Below, piece after piece: positions 15,329 through 16,007 of a DNA stretch of 16,007 nt (position 1 is its first letter; each line of letters begins with the position of its first letter). The DNA comes from Scatosoma sp045652965 (GTDB lineage Bacteria; Bacillota; Clostridia; Christensenellales; Borkfalkiaceae): contig JAZOLI010000125.1 in the NCBI GenBank assembly GCA_045652965.1, forward strand, positions 1 to 16,007, read 5' to 3'. Below the pieces are notes generated by a model, which was not told the origin of the DNA, searched no databases, and saw nothing but the letters and a program-made list of their open reading frames with translations. Made by a program: the position numbers and the translations under genes.

Positions 15329-15354
15329 CTCGTGGAGCTATGCAGCTGACTTCA

Positions 15355-15373
15355 GGGAGAAAGACTTTCTCCC
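15355..15373. repeat. Perfect 8-bp hairpin in the origin region
   Basis: GGGAGAAA (15355-15362), loop GAC, TTTCTCCC (15366-15373). It is directly adjacent to the next hairpin, so the two would stack in single-stranded DNA. Neither is followed by a T-tract in a position that fits a terminator for a neighbouring gene. Confidence 0.75.
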
Positions 15374-15401
15374 CGAAAACCGACGTAAAGTCGGCTTTTC
15401 G
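15374..15401. repeat. Bulged hairpin in the origin region
   Basis: CGAAAA + CCGAC (15374-15384), loop GTAAA, GTCGG (15390-15394), a bulged C at 15395, then TTTTCG (15396-15401). It gives eleven pairs with one bulge. It forms the third consecutive stem of the cluster. Confidence 0.7.
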
Positions 15402-15404
15402 CGG

Positions 15405-15436
15405 AAAAAGTCAATACAAAAATACAAAGACTTTTT
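15405..15436 (-). terminator. Long-loop stem after the 76-aa gene (weak terminator or origin hairpin)
   Basis: AAAAAGTC (15405-15412) pairs with GACTTTTT (15429-15436) around a 16-nt A-rich loop made of two AATACAAA copies. On the - strand it lies 8 bp after the stop of the 76-aa gene and ends in a T run, so it may weakly terminate that transcript. The stem is short and A+T-rich. Confidence 0.4.
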
Positions 15437-15444
15437 ATAACAAA

Positions 15445-15675
15445 TTAACCGCCTTTTAAAGTGCTAATAGTAAAACGAACAATAACTACAACAATAAAAG
15501 TTACCAATCCAGAACCTATCATAAAGTCCAATATGGAGTAATTACCATACCCCAAAAGCGAAATAGTCTCTTCAGTCAAAAAAGCAACAATATCAACCAT
15601 AACAAAACGAAACTTTTCCCATAAATTTAAAAGAGAAGAAAATAAACCATATGGCAAATTATCAAGGCCGCCCAT
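15445..15675 (-). CDS. Small membrane protein, 76 aa, phage-structural-like, function unknown
   Basis: I do not recognise a named family. The N-terminal half is amphipathic (LFSSLLNLWEKFRFVMVDIV). A strong membrane segment follows at about residues 49-66 (LDFMIGSGLVTFIVVVIV), then a short positive tail with R67 and K74. No cleavable signal peptide is apparent. GAGGT lies 5 bp before the ATG, and the gene begins 2 bp after the stop of the upstream gene, so they form one operon. Its C-terminal segment resembles that of the upstream protein (S-x-L-x5-G-x2-L-x-T in both), which suggests related membrane anchors. In filamentous phages small single-span proteins with a basic C-terminus are coat or minor coat proteins; that role is an inference from layout here. 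Confidence 0.7.
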   Translation of the reverse strand: MGGLDNLPYGLFSSLLNLWEKFRFVMVDIVAFLTEETISLLGYGNYSILDFMIGSGLVTFIVVVIVRFTISTLKGG

Positions 15676-15677
15676 AA

Positions 15678-16007
15678 TTACCTCGCAAAATACTTCAAAA
15701 ACAACGTTATCAAGCTGGCACCAAGTCCAACATACAACAATGAACCTATACCAAAATCACCAAAAAAATTCGTATTCAAAAACTGCTGAACAGAAGAAAT
15801 CAACCAACCAAAACCACCAGATTGCGTTTGATTAAACCCATCTTGAAACCCAACGGATGTGCCTTTATCAAAACCATTTTGATACCCATAACTATAACCA
15901 ATATCATAAGCACTATTGTCACTTAAACCATCTGAATAACCTAAATCATATTGCGTAGAAGAAAGAGTCGAAGTACTATAAAACCGAACGTCCCTTAATA
16001 ACGAAAC
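15678..16007 (-). CDS. Partial protein with [YF]xxG repeats and C-terminal membrane anchor (5' end outside window)
   Basis: The frame is open from the right edge to the TAA at 15678-15680; 109 residues are visible. The first part is Ser/Thr-rich. Then comes a run of aromatic-x-x-Gly tetrads, with glycines at visible residues 23, 27, 37, 41, 45, 49, 53 and 57. A near-repeat YDLGYSDG / YDIGYSYG is spaced 14 residues apart. After a helical stretch a hydrophobic segment (about 86-104) ends in the positive tail KYFAR, which predicts a C-terminal membrane anchor with a cytoplasmic end. The polar repeat domain is therefore probably outside the cell membrane or on a virion. An N-terminal surface domain plus C-terminal anchor resembles the layout of filamentous-phage adsorption proteins, but I see no direct family match. 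Confidence 0.7.
   Translation of the reverse strand, partial: VSLLRDVRFYSTSTLSSTQYDLGYSDGLSDNSAYDIGYSYGYQNGFDKGTSVGFQDGFNQTQSGGFGWLISSVQQFLNTNFFGDFGIGSLLYVGLGASLITLFLKYFAR

Larger units (their letters stand above)
15086..15444 (-). other. Non-coding, hairpin-rich region with putative double-strand origin of rolling-circle replication
   Basis: No gene is seen in these 359 bp. On the rep-sense (-) strand, in order, there are: a long-loop stem (15405-15436); three strong hairpins (15374-15401, 15355-15373, 15311-15328); the sequence CTCTTGATA with the CTTGATA core at 15299-15293; and a tandem octamer AGAAAGAT x2 (15269-15254). CTTGATA is the known nick-site core of pC194/pUB110-type origins, and TCTTGATA is shared with pC194. 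The site lies on the rep-coding strand, upstream of rep, as expected. A 9-bp direct repeat GCTGACTTC (15103-15111 and 15345-15353) and a long-range inverted repeat (ATGGGGGCT at 15097-15105, AG-C7-AT at 15300-15310) frame it. Confidence 0.6.

Noticed and set aside
15254..15428. CRISPR array in the right-hand non-coding region
   Set aside because: The repeats are short (8-9 bp) and tandem or nested, with no regular repeat-spacer pattern.

Overview
The window looks chromosomal and probably comes from a low-to-moderate G+C Gram-positive bacterium of the Clostridia type, perhaps an uncultured gut lineage. This is inferred from strong AGGAG-like ribosome binding sites, a glgC plus glgD pair, a Bacillus/Clostridium-style glg operon, and A+T-rich intergenic DNA. 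No rRNA, tRNA or CRISPR array is visible, so the taxon cannot be fixed more closely.

Region 1 (1-2805, + strand) is a housekeeping cluster: the C-terminal polymerase domain of DNA polymerase I (cut by the window edge), an M19-type membrane dipeptidase, and coaE (dephospho-CoA kinase). The genes are closely spaced and end at a clear intrinsic terminator. Region 2 (2806-3055) is a 5' regulatory stretch. It holds a long imperfect inverted repeat, a good sigma-A-type promoter, and a small perfect hairpin touching the glgB Shine-Dalgarno sequence.

Region 3 (3056-13259, + strand) is a complete glycogen operon: glgB, glgC, glgD, glgA, glgP and a GH13 alpha-amylase/neopullulanase-type enzyme. Gaps are 8-32 bp with no internal terminator. 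GlgC (probably with GlgD, whose active-site motifs are degenerate) makes ADP-glucose. GlgA polymerises it and GlgB branches the chain. GlgP releases glucose-1-phosphate, and the cytoplasmic GH13 enzyme handles maltodextrins or branch stubs.

Region 4 (about 13300 to the right edge, - strand) is different in kind: more A+T-rich, opposite in orientation, and made of small genes. In transcription order it has a partial gene for a protein with [YF]xxG repeats and a C-terminal membrane segment, a 76-aa membrane protein, a 370-bp hairpin-rich non-coding region, a 419-aa HUH rolling-circle replication initiator of the pC194/pUB110 (Rep_1) class, a 114-aa basic aromatic-rich protein, and a 55-aa Cys-rich protein. 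The non-coding region carries a CTTGATA sequence, the known nick site core of that Rep class, on the rep-sense strand. I read this as one end of an integrated rolling-circle element, most likely a filamentous-phage (inovirus)-like prophage or a plasmid-like element of a Gram-positive host. Its boundary with the glycogen operon is a perfect 14-bp-arm palindrome with a 6-bp centre. That could be a bidirectional terminator, a dif/Xer-like site, or both. The rest of the element lies outside the window.
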